Translations under genes and position numbers: made by a program
Shown: piece after piece, positions 54,830 to 64,000 of the stretch
Layout of the letters: each line of letters begins with the position of its first letter
Numbering within the stretch: position 1 is the first letter of the stretch
Origin: Aquatica leii
Lineage: Eukaryota; Arthropoda; Insecta; Coleoptera; Lampyridae
NCBI GenBank assembly: GCA_035610365.1
Contig: CM069432.1
Span: 277,115,482 to 277,179,481, forward strand
Reading direction: 5' to 3'
Length of the DNA stretch: 64,000 nt
Notes under the pieces: model-generated
Told to the model about the DNA's origin: nothing
Database searches by the model: none
The model's input: only the letters and a program-made list of their open reading frames with translations

Positions 54830-56532
54830 GAGTATTGTTTTGGAACGTGGCTGGAATAAAGAACAAGGAACACGATTTTTGAATTTACATCAAGGAGCAG
54901 GATGTAGTGGGATTACATGAGACGTGGATAGAAGAAAAAGAATGGAAATAGTAGGAAAAAGAGTTGCCGGAGGAACTTGAGTGGGTGGTGCAACATGCAG
55001 AAAGAGAGAAGTGTAAAGGGAGAGCAAATGTGGGTATAATAACAAGAATAAGAAAAAAATGGTTGTCAGGAAAAGAAAGAGAAAGTGCAACAGAGAAGAG
55101 GAGTTCTAGAAAAGAACATGCAGTGGTAAGTAAAAATACAGACGGTTATAGCAGTAGAAAGAAAGAGACAAGGAGAAACATAAAAGAGATGATAGAAGAG
55201 AGGGAAGAGGGATTGATAATAGTAGGAGGGGACTTCAATACAAGAATAGGGGAAGAACCCCGGGAATACAAGAAAGGAAAGGGACGAGAAAAAGACAAAC
55301 AAAGGACAAAGTAATAAATAAAGAGGGAGAAGAACTGCTGGAAATGGATGCAAATGCAAGGAGAGCATTAAGACAGTGAAAAAAAGGAAGAAAAGAAAAA
55401 GAAGCAGTAAAAATATACAAGCAAACATGCGAGAGAAAGAAGGAAGAAAACAAAAAAAAACAAAAGGAGCAGATAAAAGAAATAAAAACGGAAGAAGATG
55501 TATGGAAGTACCTAAAAAAAGAAAGGAATAAAAAAACAACGACAAAGGGAACACAAATTAAAGAATGGGAGATATATTTTAGGAACCTGCTGGGAGAGGA
55601 AGAACAAAATCGAGAAAAAGAAAAATGAAAAGACGCAGTAGTAAGACGTAAAAAAGGAGATAAAGATAGAATAAAAGAAGACGAAATAATAGAGGCAATA
55701 AAGAAGATAAAAAAAGGAAAAGCGACAGGAGAAGATAGAATACAAGAGATGGAGGAAGGAACAATATGCCAAATCCATAAAAAAGAAGAAAGAAATAAAG
55801 TCAAGAATTACAGAGGGGTAACATTATTAAGCACGCCGTACAAATTATATGCGATGTATGACAGTGTTGGTGGCTAAGGAGGAAAAGGAAATGAAATAAA
55901 TGATGAAAACGCTGGAAAAATACTTGAAAAAAAAATAAATGGAAGTAAACACGAAGAAAACAAAAATAATGGTATTTAGAAAAGGAGGGGGAAAAGAAAA
56001 AGAGAGGAGTGGAAATGGAGGGATGAGGAATTGCAACAAGTGAAGGAATTTCCATACTTGGGTTACACGATAAAGCAGGATAATAAGGATTGAGAACACA
56101 TAAAGAAAAGAGTGAGGAAAGGAAACAGGTTAATAGGACAAGTGAGGGGGGTAGGGAAAAGGGTATTCAAGATGGATATAGAAAAAAAAACTGTTGTTCG
56201 AAAAGTTAATAAAGGGTGTGGTGATGTATGAGGCGGAAATATGCGGGTGGAAGGAGTGGAGGAGGGTAGAAGGGATACAGGAAAAATACTGGAGATGGGT
56301 ATTTGGACTAGACAGAGATACACCGGGGTCTATTGTAAGAGAGAAGGTACAGGTAGCAAAAATAAAAGTAGAGACAGAAAAAAGGGCTATAAAATACGAG
56401 GAAGAACTGAGGGAGAGAAGAAGTGGAGAGATTAAAAGAAGAGGAAGTCGGGGTAAGGGAAGAAATAATAAGAAGAGGTTAGGATATCAAAAAAAAAGAA
56501 AGATAGACAAGGATAAAAGAGGGCAGATATAA
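54830..56532 (+). pseudogene. LINE ORF2 of the second LINE, RT core deleted
   Basis: Endonuclease: LRVLFWNVAGIKNKEHDF, VVGLHETWIEEKEW and IIVGGDFNTRIGEEP (54830-55260). RT side: EDEIIEAIKKIKKGKATGED (55680-55740) and NYRGVTLLSTPYKLYA (55806-55855), then a jump to MEVNTKKTKIMVF (about 55940) and LQQVKEFPYLGYTIK. The fingers and palm, including AFD and YADD, are missing. The C-terminal block VVMYEAEICGWKEWRRVEGI, FGLDRDTPGSIVREKVQ ends at 56532. Several stops and frame changes besides the deletion. Confidence 0.72.
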
Positions 56533-56999
56533 TAAGAATTATAAGGGTATCAAGGGAGAAGAAGAAAAAAAAGATAGCACGGTTCAGATGTGGGAACGAA
56601 GAGTTAGGGACACGGAGCTAGTATGAGAAATGCCAAAAGAATATTAAAGGATACCAATACATAGACTAAGAAATGAGGTAACAAAAAGAGACTTGTTACG
56701 GTAAGATTTGATTGGCAACACAATTTACAAACAATGCAGTGGCTTCGGTGCCTCGGTCTTAGTAGGCAAAATGGGATGGGTAAGTTAAGAGAAGCAAAAG
56801 TAGGATGCTTATGAGTAGTAATGGGCAGAAAAAAGAATTAGAATTAAGGCGCCACGTAAGTTCTTCAAAAGATAGGGCTGATAATCAGAACTACAAAAGG
56901 ACTAGCAGCTTTAAGAGTGAGCGGCGAAATAAATAAGCTAACAATAGGCTTCACTAGGTTGTATTAAAAAAAAAAATATTATAACATATATGTACCCGT

Positions 57000-57200
57000 A
57001 GGGGTGTATTGTAATACAAAAATAAGTTAAATGCACGTTTAGAAAATCTGTAACTAATCTACGGCGACTTGCGAGGGTAGAGGGTGGATTAGTAAATGTT
57101 TAGAGATGTGAAGTATTACGTCACCCGACCGTGAACTATCTAAGTTAAAATTTCTTCAGAGTAAATAAAATGCGGGGTATAATAGACTTAGGAGCAATTA
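57000..57200. other. unassigned sequence between the two LINE parts
   Basis: About 200 bp after the second LINE's A run. It holds GGGGTATAATAG and moderately mixed sequence but no coding similarity. It may be the rest of the inserted LINE's tail or a small separate insertion. Confidence 0.35.
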
Positions 57201-58026
57201 ATTTACGTGGAGCGTAACAGACTATTAAAAAAAACAGACAATGAATTAAGTAAACAGGACCAAGTGGAAGAAAATTGGACACTAGAAAAAAGGTGGAGGA
57301 CTTTTAGAGAAGCAAAACATACAATAACAAAGGAAACCAGTAAAACAAAAACACATAAAAACCAGAAAAAAACAAAAATTGGCATGGAAAAGATTTCAAG
57401 AGACAAAACAAGAAGTAGACAAACAAATATAGCAAAGAAAATGATACGAGAGGCAAAAGGAAAAGCTGGAAATACTTCGAAAAATAAATCGAACATATCA
57501 AGAAAATAATAATATAACGAATAAAAAACAAAAATAATGTATTACAAACAGATATTAAAAAGCATACTAAAAATATGAACAGAATTCTTCTCAATAAAAT
57601 TTGGAATAGAAGTAGTAGCAAATGGAAAGGAGATCATTAGAAATACAGTGGAGGATAAGAAAATAATTGAGGAAAAAGTAATTCTAGAGAATATAAACAC
57701 AGAAGAAGCAATGAGAACCATCAAAGTAAAAAAGGCAAGTGGGCAAGACGAAATAGAATCAGAAATGATAAAATTCCTAAAAGAGAAAGGAAGAGAAACG
57801 CTACTAAATACATTCAAGAAAACATGAAAGACAGAAGAAATCCCACAAAAGTGGCAAAATAACATTATCATTCCAATTTACAAGAAAGAGGAGTAAGCGG
57901 ACTGTGAAAACTATAGAGCTGCATGCCTCCACTAACTTTAAATTATACACCAAAGAAAGAAGACTGAGAAAATACATTGACAATGGTCTTGAAGGCAGCA
58001 GACAAACGCACGACAATATCCACATA

Positions 58027-60196
58027 TTAACCCTTAAATTCCGAGCTATTTAAATTATACGTAGATTCCGAATGGGGGTATATTGTGGACCCCATCCGTT
58101 TTTTATAAATAATAATTAGTGCAGCAGAATTAAACAAGTATTTATTTATTATTCATTACAATAACCAGCAAAATAAAGTATTTTTCTATCATTCATTAAA
58201 AAAATAAGCAATAAATTTCTTTTTCTACTGAACTAATACAAATATTTATTTTTAAATCTAGGGTTTTTCAATGCTGCAGTTAGTGAGACAAGATACTGCT
58301 TTGGTTTCCTTTCTGTGCTCTTCGCAAATAAATTGTTTATATTTGTCACATCTAATCCTGGAGTTCTTATCTTGATTTCTGGGACATATATGTCACCTAC
58401 CTCGTTTTCGTTCCAAATTCTGTTTTGTGGGCAACCTTTTAAGGATGTCAATTTCACAATTTTTCAAAGCTTCTAAAATGTGTTTATTTTGGTCTGGTTT
58501 TGCAGCTCGAATTTTCATGTTGGCATTCGTAAGTTGATCGCCTAATTGCAAAAAAAATTTTTTTGCCGTACAGTTTGCGTTTCCGCCAATCGGGATTTTT
58601 GGAAATAAATAAAATAAAAGGTATTTAGGGCACAAATGCCTATAATATTAGTAAAAACTCTGTAAGGCCAACGAACTGTTCGTCGGGGACACGTATATTC
58701 ACGAATCAGTTTGTCGGAATTGTCAACACCTCCTTTGCTCTTATTATAATCTTCAATCATAATTGGGTTTTTGTGTTCTTCTTGGGAAATCGAGTCATCA
58801 GAATGTTGGGTGGATAGCACATGTACCATTCGTCCTTTCTTGGGTACATAAGCTACCATTGTGACTTCATCACTAAATGTAAATTTTGAAAACTTTTCTA
58901 GCATTCCTGGTACTTTTAATTTGTAGGGTGTATCAGGTTTAGATTTTTGAACAGTGCCGAGTAATGTTAGATTCTTACTGGCAAACTTGGCAAAAAGTAC
59001 AGATGTGAAAAAATTATCAGTAGTCACACTGCGACCTGCACCATAAATTAGTTCACACAAGTCTTTGACCACACGATACCCCTGATTGACCTCAGGTTTA
59101 CTCCCGGGCGCAATTTACCAGTATAATCTTGCAAATTATGTAAGTATGATGTTTCTACATCAGCAAGACCCCATATCTTTATACCATACCGGACTGGTTT
59201 TAATTTTATGTACTGCCTGAATGGTCACTTGCCTCGGAACGCGACAAGCTGCTCATCGACAGTGGTCTCTTCGTGAGGTTCAAACGATTTCCTGCAATTT
59301 TCAACTGCAGCTAGCTTATCATTTGCTTTTCTTGCACTTCTAAATATTTTGTCGTCGAATCTCAAATAGCGCGAAATTCGCTGAAAACGGTCTCTAGACA
59401 TGGCAGCGACAAAGAATGAACGTCTAATACTTTGCTCAGTTGTCCACATCTTGTGAATACTTTCCTTTTTACATCGTAAAGCTCCAGATTTCATCAAGAT
59501 ACCCAGAAAACAATCAAATTCAGTTTTATCTAAGCTCTTCCACTCTCTTGGTGAATTTGCATGTGCACTATTCTAGCTGGCAAAAACTCGTTCCGTTTCT
59601 TTATTTGTATGAGTACAAATTAGTTCTTTTATGTTTAAGTAAATCAAAATAGTTTTTTAGTGTTTTAACATTCTGCACATAATCTGTAGGACCAGGTTTC
59701 GCGGTAACTATGTTAGTTCACCTACTTCTGCATCACTATCTTCTTCGACTTCTTCCTCTAATTCGTCTCCTGATTCAGATACATTTTCACTTGGAACAAA
59801 ATCTGTATCTTCTTCATCTACGTCACTACACTCACTCAAATCGCTAGAATCATCAAATTTTTCAGCTAATCTCTTTAACTCTGCTTCTGTATAAACTCTG
59901 GATCTTCTTTTATTGCTCATTTTTCTTGAATTTTCAAAACTTTATCTGAAACAAAGAAAATTATGTTATAGTCACACTAATTCCGAATGGGGGGACGTCG
60001 TGGCCCACTCACATCTCTATTACATACAAGTTTTCAAGCACATAATCCTGAATTCGTATTCAAGTAAATATAACCTCATACTAGAATTGATACATACCCA
60101 GAAGCAGGGTGGCCAATAGTTTTTATAACAAAAAATGTACCAAAAATGTTGGACCTGGGGTACACAGTGTCTCCCGATTTGGAATTTAAGGGTTAA
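58027..60196 (-). mobile_element. piggyBac element inserted in LINE ORF2
   Basis: TTAA lies at 58027-58030 and 60193-60196. The ends match: TTAACCCTTAAATTCCGAG on the left and TTAACCCTTAAATTCCAAAT reversed on the right. TTCCGAATGGGGG-type motifs recur just inside both ends (58068 and 59981). Removing it restores an open LINE frame. The transposase is on the minus strand. Confidence 0.93.
58258..59920 (-). pseudogene. piggyBac transposase, all three catalytic Asp kept, several breaks
   Basis: Acidic leader MSNKRRSRVYTEAELKRLAE with SSDLSECSDVDEEDTDFVPS (from 59920). Then ALRCKKESIHKMW, AMSRDRFQRISRYLRFDDK, and first Asp TTVDEQLVAFRGK (59225). A degraded KPVRYGIKIWGLADV stretch follows. Second Asp SVTTDNFFTSVLF (59020). 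YVPKKGRMVHVLSTQHSDD and third Asp YNKSKGGVDNSDKL (58735), then PRRTVRWPYRVFTNIIGICA. The Cys-rich finger is recognisable at the end (HICPRNQDK, CDKYKQFICEEH), with a TGA at the place of its first Cys. The frame ends at 58258. I count about five breaks, mainly one-base shifts. Confidence 0.87.
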
Positions 60197-60849
60197 GAAG
60201 TATAATAGAAAAAAAGGCGAAGAAATATTCGTTACATTCATTGACCTAAAAGCAGCCTTCGACTCAATACAGAGGAAAATAATATGGGATTGCCTAAAAC
60301 AACTAAAGGTACCAATGAAATTAGTAAGGGTGATAAGAAGTATCTATAAAACAGTAAATGGAATAGTTAAAATAAATGGAGAGGAATCAGACTTTTTCCA
60401 GATGGAAGTAGGAATAAAACAGGATAGTCTAAGCCCACTACTCTTTATAGTAATCATGGACAGATTGTTAAAAAATACTAGGACAAGAACCAAACAAAGC
60501 CAGACAGAGATAGGATATAATACTCTAGAACCAATAAAAATCGATTGCTTACTATATGCAGATGATATAGTGTTAGCACAAAAAGATGAAACAGCTGACG
60601 AAAATATGGAGTGAAGAAATAGAAAAACTAGGAATAGAAATTAATATAAACAAATGTAAAACAATAATCATAAATAACAAGAACAAAGAAGAAAATAGAG
60701 AAAGATACACTATAGAAGAAAAACCAGAGAAGGTAACAACATACGAATATCTAGGAAGTGTAATAAGAGAAGATGGAAAGGGATGGGGATGTAAATAACA
60801 GGATAAATAAAAGTGTAAAAATTAATTACGCGTTAAATAAGACAATTCT

Positions 60850-61400
60850 TTTGTAAAAATTACATTTTTCATAGATTAGAAAAATGGCGCAAGTTGCTTC
60901 TATGTATACAGGTGTATTCAAGGTCATAAATTATTACTTCGTAAACTTCGTGTTTTAAATTTTGTTGGGTAAAGGCTTAATTGTTCTGAAAATTATCTTA
61001 CAGACAGACAAATATTCGTCTACCTAAAAGAAGTCGTATCAACTAACTTTACAGCTACTTCAGATGTATCTCAAGGGTCTCATTTTGGTTTTTTTCGTTT
61101 TCTTACACTTTATTAATGACGTTAATTTAAGTTTTTTGTAGTTGCATTTATTTTGTTATTATATTTTATAGATCTATTACATCAATTAGTGATTATAAGT
61201 TTATGCAAAACGCTTAAATACATTTAATATTATTTTTTAAAAATATTTTTAATTACATGAATTAGTAATACATCTAAAAACTAATGAATGTTAACTAATC
61301 TTTAATTATAAAAATTAAACATCAAACACATTAATTAAAAATTTTATTCAATATGTATATTTTCCTGTTGGTGTAATACAGAAAATTTTAACCTATATTC
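60850..61400. other. AT-rich stretch
   Basis: No gene. It lies between the end of the A-rich LINE and the presumed 5' LTR region of the gypsy fossil. The LTR start was not located. Confidence 0.4.
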
Positions 61401-61639
61401 AATAAAGTTAATAACTAAATTACTAATTTACATTTATAAGAGAAGATGTTAGGTTTTTTCTTCTTGTAGCCGCGGGTTCGTTTTATTGATTTAGAAATTT
61501 AAATAGACCATGTAGAAAAATAGTTCATTTAATTTTTTACAATAAGAGCCCAGTAGCAAAGTGACTCTACAATAGCCACCGCCGGCTGAAACATTGTGAT
61601 TAGAGAGGGTAAAGAATAAAGAATTCATAAGCACTACAG

Positions 61640-61657
61640 TGGTGACCCCGACGTGAT
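61640..61657 (+). other. primer-binding site, tRNA-Trp type
   Basis: TGGTGACCCCGACGTGAT directly follows the LTR end CACTACAG. It is complementary to the 3' end of tRNA-Trp as I recall it, the primer used by CsRn1-type elements. Confidence 0.65.
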
Positions 61658-61899
61658 CGATCCTATGTATTCAATTCATGTTTGCAAATAAATATAAAAA
61701 GCCAATCGTAAAATGTTTAAAAACGCTTTGTTACAAAACGTGCAAAAACGGCGGTCATTTTTCAATTCGAGGCAACACGTGGTTGTAGTCGGCAAGTAGC
61801 GAGTAGTATTTTATGCCCAGTAGTACATTATCTGCGCCTCTAATAAAAATCAACACCCGAGTTACAGATAGCTAACTCTCAACAGGAAGCGGCATCCGC

Positions 61900-62560
61900 A
61901 TCCGCCATTTCGCTTCCAGCATTTTGGCCCACAAGGACAGAGTTGTGGTTCACAATGGTAGAATCACGGTTTCAATTATCTCATCCAGCAATTACTAGGG
62001 AAGAAACCAAATTTCACCATGTGGTCAATGTGGTACCGCTAGAACTAGCCGATGAGGTCTCCGACTTAATAATTAAACCAGATCCTAAAGAACCCTACTC
62101 CAAGTTAAAAACGGCGATTCTAAAACGTACCACTCTGAGCGAGTCTCAGAGATTCGAAAAGTTACTTGCCGGTCAGAAGTTGAGGGCTCGGAAGCCATCG
62201 CAACTCCTTCGGAGCATGAAAGATCTGGTGAAGGACTAGGGGTGTGTCAACAATGACGCACTAAAACAGTTGTTCATGCAACAAATGCCATCAACAGTTC
62301 AGCCCATTCTAGTGTCTTTGAATGCATTGACATTGGAGCAGCTAGCCGTAGTTGTTGACATGCTAGTTGAGACCACGGCACCATCTCTGGCTCCAGTCGT
62401 TGCAGAAAAAGAAGAACAAATTACAGCACTTATTGCTCGGTTCGATCGTCTGGAAACAAAGCTGGATAACAGAGAACGTTCCAGCAGAAACAATTCTCGC
62501 AAGCGCAGGTACAGCAGATTGAGAAGCAAAAGCTACAATCCCGAACATTGATGGTATCAT
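61900..62560 (+). pseudogene. gag region of the gypsy fossil
   Basis: It contains FTMVESRFQLSHPAITREET, KFHHVVNVVPLELADEV and MPSTVQPILVSLNALTLEQL, the capsid-type gag seen in insect CsRn1-like elements. It is followed by an Arg/Ser-rich tail. It belongs to the same fossil as the pol region and is broken. Confidence 0.75.
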
Positions 62561-62750
62561 CGCAGATTTGGTGACAAGGTTAGTCAATGTACTAGTCCGT
62601 GCAACTGCAGTCCAAAAAACGAGGACAGGCAGTAGCTGCGGCGACTGCTGCCACTCAACTCGCTCACCGCCTCTTCGTTACTGACAAACTATCGGACACA
62701 CAATTCCTTATAGACAGTAACAGGACTAGCTAGCTGCAAAACACGATGTT

Positions 62751-64000
62751 ATGCATCACATCCTCACTAAAGGACCACCAGTATTCAGTAACTTCAGAAG
62801 GTTAGCACCCGAGAAGCTGAAGCTCGTGCAACAGGTGTTCCAAAAGATGATGGATGTTGGCATCATTCAACTGTCGTCCTCTCCATGGGCAAGCCCATTG
62901 CATATGGTCTCGAAGTCCGATGGATCCTGGAGACCTTGTGGAGACTATCAGAAGCTCAATACGGTCACAACACCAGACAGATATCCGATTCCACACATAC
63001 ACGACTTCAGTCTGAACCGAAATTGTAAACTCATATTTACATCGTTGGATTTAGTGACTGCCTACCATCAGATTCCGGTACATCCTAAAGATCGACCAAA
63101 AACAGCTGTAACAACTCTGTTTGGATTATTTGAATTTATCAAAATGCCATTTGGTTTTCGTAATGCTAGTCAATCATTTCAGCGATTCATCAACGAAGTA
63201 CTTCATGGTCTCGAGTTTCCCAGCGCTTACATTGATGATATTTTAATTGCATCGTCATCACATGATGAACACCTACAACATGTAGAACAAGTATTCCAGC
63301 GATTAGAGAAGTATGGCATCATAATAAACCCAAAGAAATGTGTTTTCGGAACAGAAGAATTAGACTTTTTAGATTTCAAAATCTGCAAGAATGGTATCCA
63401 AGCACTCCCACAAAAAATTGCAGCCGTAACTACCGCAAACAAGCAAAAAACTGCAACAGTTTTTGGCAATGCTTAATTACTACCGCAGATGGCTACCAAA
63501 TGCAGCCAGCACACGGATACCTCTGTATCAGCTCCTAAATGACATCAATAAGAAATATATTAGATTGGCGTGGAACGAGACTGCTAAACAAGCATTTTAC
63601 AAATGCAAGCAAAATTTAGTCGACGCCACGATACTAACTGTTCCTGATCCGGACAAGAAACTATCGCTAGTCGTAGATGCGAGTGAAGCAGCTATCGGAG
63701 GATCCTTACAACAGGGAGAAGATATAGACACCAAACCAATTTTTTTCTTCTCGATTAAGTTATCGACAGCTGAGAAAAGGTACAGCACCTACAACAGAGA
63801 ACTGTTAACAATTTACAAAGGTATTCAACATTTTAAGCATTTTTTAAAGAGATGTGATTTTACAGTTTACACAGACCATAATCCACTTACTTATGCCTAC
63901 AAGCAGAAACCAGAAAAATGCAGCCCTCGTTAATCTAGGCAATTAGATTTAATCTTCCAGTACACCTTTGATATCAGGATAGAGGACTCAGAAAATACAT
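62751..64000 (+). pseudogene. pol region of the gypsy fossil (RT and RNase H)
   Basis: The reverse transcriptase part carries [45 protein letters not shown] and [11 protein letters not shown]. The RNase H part carries LSLVVDASEAAIGGSL, YNRELLTIYKGIQHF and FTVYTDHNPLTYA. Domain order and motif spacing are those of Ty3/gypsy. It is broken and truncated by the window edge. Confidence 0.87.

Larger units (their letters stand above)
53935..57000 (+). mobile_element. second A/G-rich LINE inserted in the first
   Basis: It runs from a GGGGGGATTTGTGCGG start near 53935 to an A run at about 56967 followed by TATGTACCCGTAGGGGTGTA. It is purine-rich on the sense strand. ORF1-like and ORF2-like parts are on the + strand, and it interrupts ORF2 of the surrounding LINE. 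The exact junctions and target duplication were not resolved. It resembles a LINE group I know from ants, with the start WNVAGIKNK; the clade is uncertain. Confidence 0.68.
53230..60798 (+). pseudogene. LINE ORF2 (endonuclease and RT) in three pieces
   Basis: Piece 1 (53230-53930): CNITSLTRNECEIVKEMKHY, YSGRHEKQITKEGVGLIIIE, IMGDWNARIGND, GKHGEERFNNNGR and SVVDYIVYTQEM, an EEP endonuclease. Piece 2 (57200-58026): TEEAMRTIKVKKASGQDEIE, EEIPQKWQNNIIIPIYKKEE, NYRAACL. Piece 3 (60197-60798): VTFIDLKAAFDSIQRKIIWD (motif A), IKQDSLSPLLFIVIMDRLL, CLLYADDIVLAQK (YADD), TTYEYLGSVIREDGKG. The usual RQGD is KQDS. Apart from the two insertions there are many stops in piece 1 and a few in piece 2. It ends shortly after the YLGS block, so the C-terminus is missing. 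Confidence 0.83.
52300..60850 (+). mobile_element. A-rich LINE (RTE/CR1-like), twice interrupted
   Basis: LINE segments on the + strand lie at about 52300-53930, 57200-58026 and 60197-60850. They are separated by a second LINE (about 53935-57000, plus unplaced sequence to 57200) and by a piggyBac (58027-60196). Removing the piggyBac (one TTAA kept) joins HDNIHIL to RSIIEKKGEE in one open frame. The sense strand is strikingly A-rich, about half A. The 3' end after 60800 fades into AT-rich DNA with no clear tail. Confidence 0.8.
61400..64000 (+). mobile_element. Ty3/gypsy fossil (CsRn1-like), left part, runs off the window
   Basis: An old LTR retrotransposon copy on the + strand. Its parts in order are the end of the 5' LTR (to about 61639, start unresolved), a primer-binding site, a gag region and a pol region with reverse transcriptase and RNase H. 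It continues beyond 64000, so integrase and the 3' LTR are not seen. The tRNA-Trp type primer site and the gag type suggest the CsRn1 branch. It is broken, with a handful of breaks in what can be seen, but domain order is kept. Age is probably moderate; paired LTRs would be needed to estimate it. Confidence 0.85.

Noticed and set aside
52206-57871. Long Phe/Ser/Leu-rich minus-strand frames resembling membrane proteins
   Set aside because: They are the antisense of A-rich LINE coding sequence; the sense strand carries the real endonuclease and RT motifs.
1-64000. tRNA, rRNA or CRISPR arrays
   Set aside because: None seen: no cloverleaf-type A/B boxes, no conserved rRNA blocks and no regularly spaced short direct repeats.

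Overview
The window is AT-rich animal DNA, most likely from an insect. It carries six clear piggyBac copies of different families, pogo/Tigger, hAT and Tc1/mariner remnants, RTE-like and Jockey-like LINEs, a Ty3/gypsy fossil, and a short (TTAGG)3 run of the arthropod telomere type. I see no convincing host gene, tRNA, rRNA or CRISPR array. Almost every coding stretch belongs to a mobile element, and many of the elements sit inside one another.

Layout, left to right. 0.13-2.5 kb: a complete but dead piggyBac with matching ends. 3.7-4.5 kb: mariner-like and Tc1 scraps. 5.5-5.9 kb: an inverted pair of a dispersed repeat with a hammerhead-like core. 7.8-9.0 kb: a Tigger/pogo fragment butted against a piggyBac fragment. 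10.5-11.1 kb: a small spliced acidic gene fragment beside a possible piggyBac end. 13.9-18.9 kb: a piggyBac split by a hAT with an 8-bp target duplication. 19.3-25.2 kb: a 5.8-kb element with about 400-bp inverted repeats. It carries a large multi-exon gene (N-terminal Cys cluster, nuclease-like middle, TGCD box, C-terminal CXC domain). This is the best candidate for an undescribed transposon type. 27.0-31.6 kb: a three-layer nest in which a dispersed repeat is split by a fragment of an unnamed arthropod family, itself split by a hAT. 31.6-33.5 kb: a decayed piggyBac.

34.0-36.7 kb: an RTE-like LINE with a (GAA)n tail. 37.3-39.0 kb: a pogo-like element. 39.9-46.6 kb: a Jockey-like LINE with an 11-bp target duplication, whose ORF1 is split by a piggyBac with an uninterrupted 579-residue transposase and all three catalytic Asp. 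48.0-51.5 kb: a second pogo-like element with a C-terminal zinc finger and an embedded MITE-like element. 51.7-52.1 kb: a second copy of the unnamed arthropod family. 52.3-60.8 kb: an A-rich LINE broken by a second LINE and by a piggyBac. 61.4-64.0 kb: the left part of a Ty3/gypsy fossil with a tRNA-Trp type primer site, running off the window.

The elements do not form a pathway. The nesting gives a relative order of insertion: host elements came first, and the piggyBacs at 43.8 and 58.0 kb and the hATs at 14.8 and 27.6 kb came later. The piggyBac at 43.8 kb looks youngest. Family assignments are recognised from memory of protein motifs; no database search was run.
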